The position numbers and the translations under genes are program-made. Below, piece after piece: positions 63,000-64,000 of a stretch of DNA of 64,000 nucleotides. Below the pieces are notes generated by a model, which did not search any database, had not been told where the DNA came from, and saw only the letters and a list, made by a program, of their open reading frames with translations. Source of the stretch: Mimachlamys varia (lineage: Eukaryota > Mollusca > Bivalvia > Pectinida > Pectinidae); contig OX392534.1 of assembly GCA_947623455.1 (NCBI GenBank), positions 40,119,426 through 40,183,425 on the forward strand, read 5' to 3'. How positions within the stretch are numbered: position 1 is the stretch's first letter; each line of letters opens with the position of its first letter.

Positions 63000-64000
63000 A
63001 TGATAACGTTTTACATAAAAAAGAATAAATCAAAAGCTTTTCAAACTTACAACGAGGCCTGTCAACGATGAAAGGATAGATCGGGTATTGTCCGAAGATT
63101 CAATACCTAAAAGCGAAATATAACAAAGGAAATTGAAAATATACCATAAACATAACCACCTTTTAAATCATATTAACTTTTTATTTAGATTCATTTATCT
63201 ATGTACGACAACGTGGAGAAGTCAAATCAATAAAAGGAATCAATCAATTTGTCATAAAAGTGCAACCAGGTCGAAACGCGAGATTTCCTTCTGCCTTTTT
63301 GAGTAATATAGCCATGTCAGTAAAGCTCATACTGACATAGTCATTATTAATACATTTGGAGATCAATTGTAACGAATCTATTATAGTACCGAAATTGGAA
63401 TTTCCTCAATACTTTGAGATACACGTAACATAATAAGACGACACAATCAGCTCTTTGTCTTCAGTAGTCTGTTTTTAGCACATAAACAATAAACGCTGAT
63501 GTCATGTTTGAACAACTCCGTGTAAATCATTACTTGGCATACATACAGAGAACTCCTTAATGGTAAATTCCAAACATTCTAACCTTAGACTTGACAAATA
63601 TTTGGAGGTTTAAAATTTAAAGAAATATATTTTTGTTTGTTCTCTAGAAAATGATATAGGATACCAACCAGTGTCACAGACCGCTTGTTTAAAAGTGTAA
63701 TGAGCGCGCAACGGTGACTTAAAGCTAAAACTGAATAAAATGTATCCCGCATCTCTATCACATTCTGTTTTCCAAACCGTCCAATTCCATAGGTAGTTTT
63801 AATTTTAACCATTGTTCTTACCATCTGTATAAGGTTAGTTCATATTTCTAAGATCCATTGTAAATTATACTAGGAACCAAATTCAAATGTTTTCATGTAC
63901 ATGAAAACAATTTTTATATTGCCCACAATATATCAATACTGCTCTGACTTCATCGTCGATCGTTCATATTTTTTCAACCGTGTAGATCTCCGTTCTTGTA
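63000..64000. other. No gene recognised
   Basis: AT-rich. A 9-bp perfect hairpin ATGTCAGTA/TACTGACAT lies near 63,315-63,340. The minus-strand ORF 63585-63824 has no recognisable features. Confidence 0.4.

Overview
This is a piece of an AT-rich animal nuclear genome, most probably a marine bivalve mollusc. The grounds are spliced exons with GT/AG borders, a tRNA-headed SINE of the kind common in bivalves, many decayed Penelope-like retroelement (PLE) copies, hammerhead-ribozyme repeats of the PLE/retrozyme type, foldback elements and several minisatellites. No bacterial operon, rRNA, tRNA gene or CRISPR array is present. Species assignment is inference.

Layout. 1-8.9 kb: the 3' part of one spliced plus-strand gene. 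Ten small exons join in frame and end in a death-fold (DED-like) exon; the conceptual product has two hydrophobic segments followed by a cytosolic tail and the DED-like domain. Its introns hold two TIR elements (one with a nested SINE), a hairpin element, a hammerhead repeat and PLE scraps. 8.9-13.2 kb: no gene recognised. 13.2-14.3 kb: a minus-strand PLE reverse transcriptase pseudogene. 14.7-32.7 kb: a tandem array of a unit of about 1,565 bp (about eight copies plus partial ends). Every copy carries a conserved core of about 130 bp, and one copy is interrupted by a very young LTR retrotransposon (18,444-23,035) with 1.38-kb LTRs, a PBS matching tRNA-His, a broken protease relic and no intact gag-pol. 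32.7-36.3 kb: plus-strand PLE copies, one of them with an intact-looking hammerhead motif. 36.3-47.9 kb: little recognisable sequence, apart from a third hammerhead repeat, a possible promoter/first exon near 42.8-43.2 kb and a 34-bp-type minisatellite. 47.9-53.8 kb: PLE fragments (one in a head-to-tail-inverted arrangement), foldback elements and degenerate tandem repeats. 53.8-61.6 kb: three related copies of a noncoding module, the third a mosaic of the other two, plus an 11-bp minisatellite. 61.6-64 kb: one more PLE 3' fragment and otherwise nothing recognised.

The most notable signals are: (i) seven short hairpins with compensatory base changes in the leader region of the young LTR element; (ii) three type-I hammerhead ribozyme motifs, two with an intact core; (iii) the conserved core inside an otherwise drifting 1.57-kb tandem array; (iv) the transmembrane/DED-like gene. 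Apart from that gene, most ORFs of 60-190 codons here are chance or repeat-driven.
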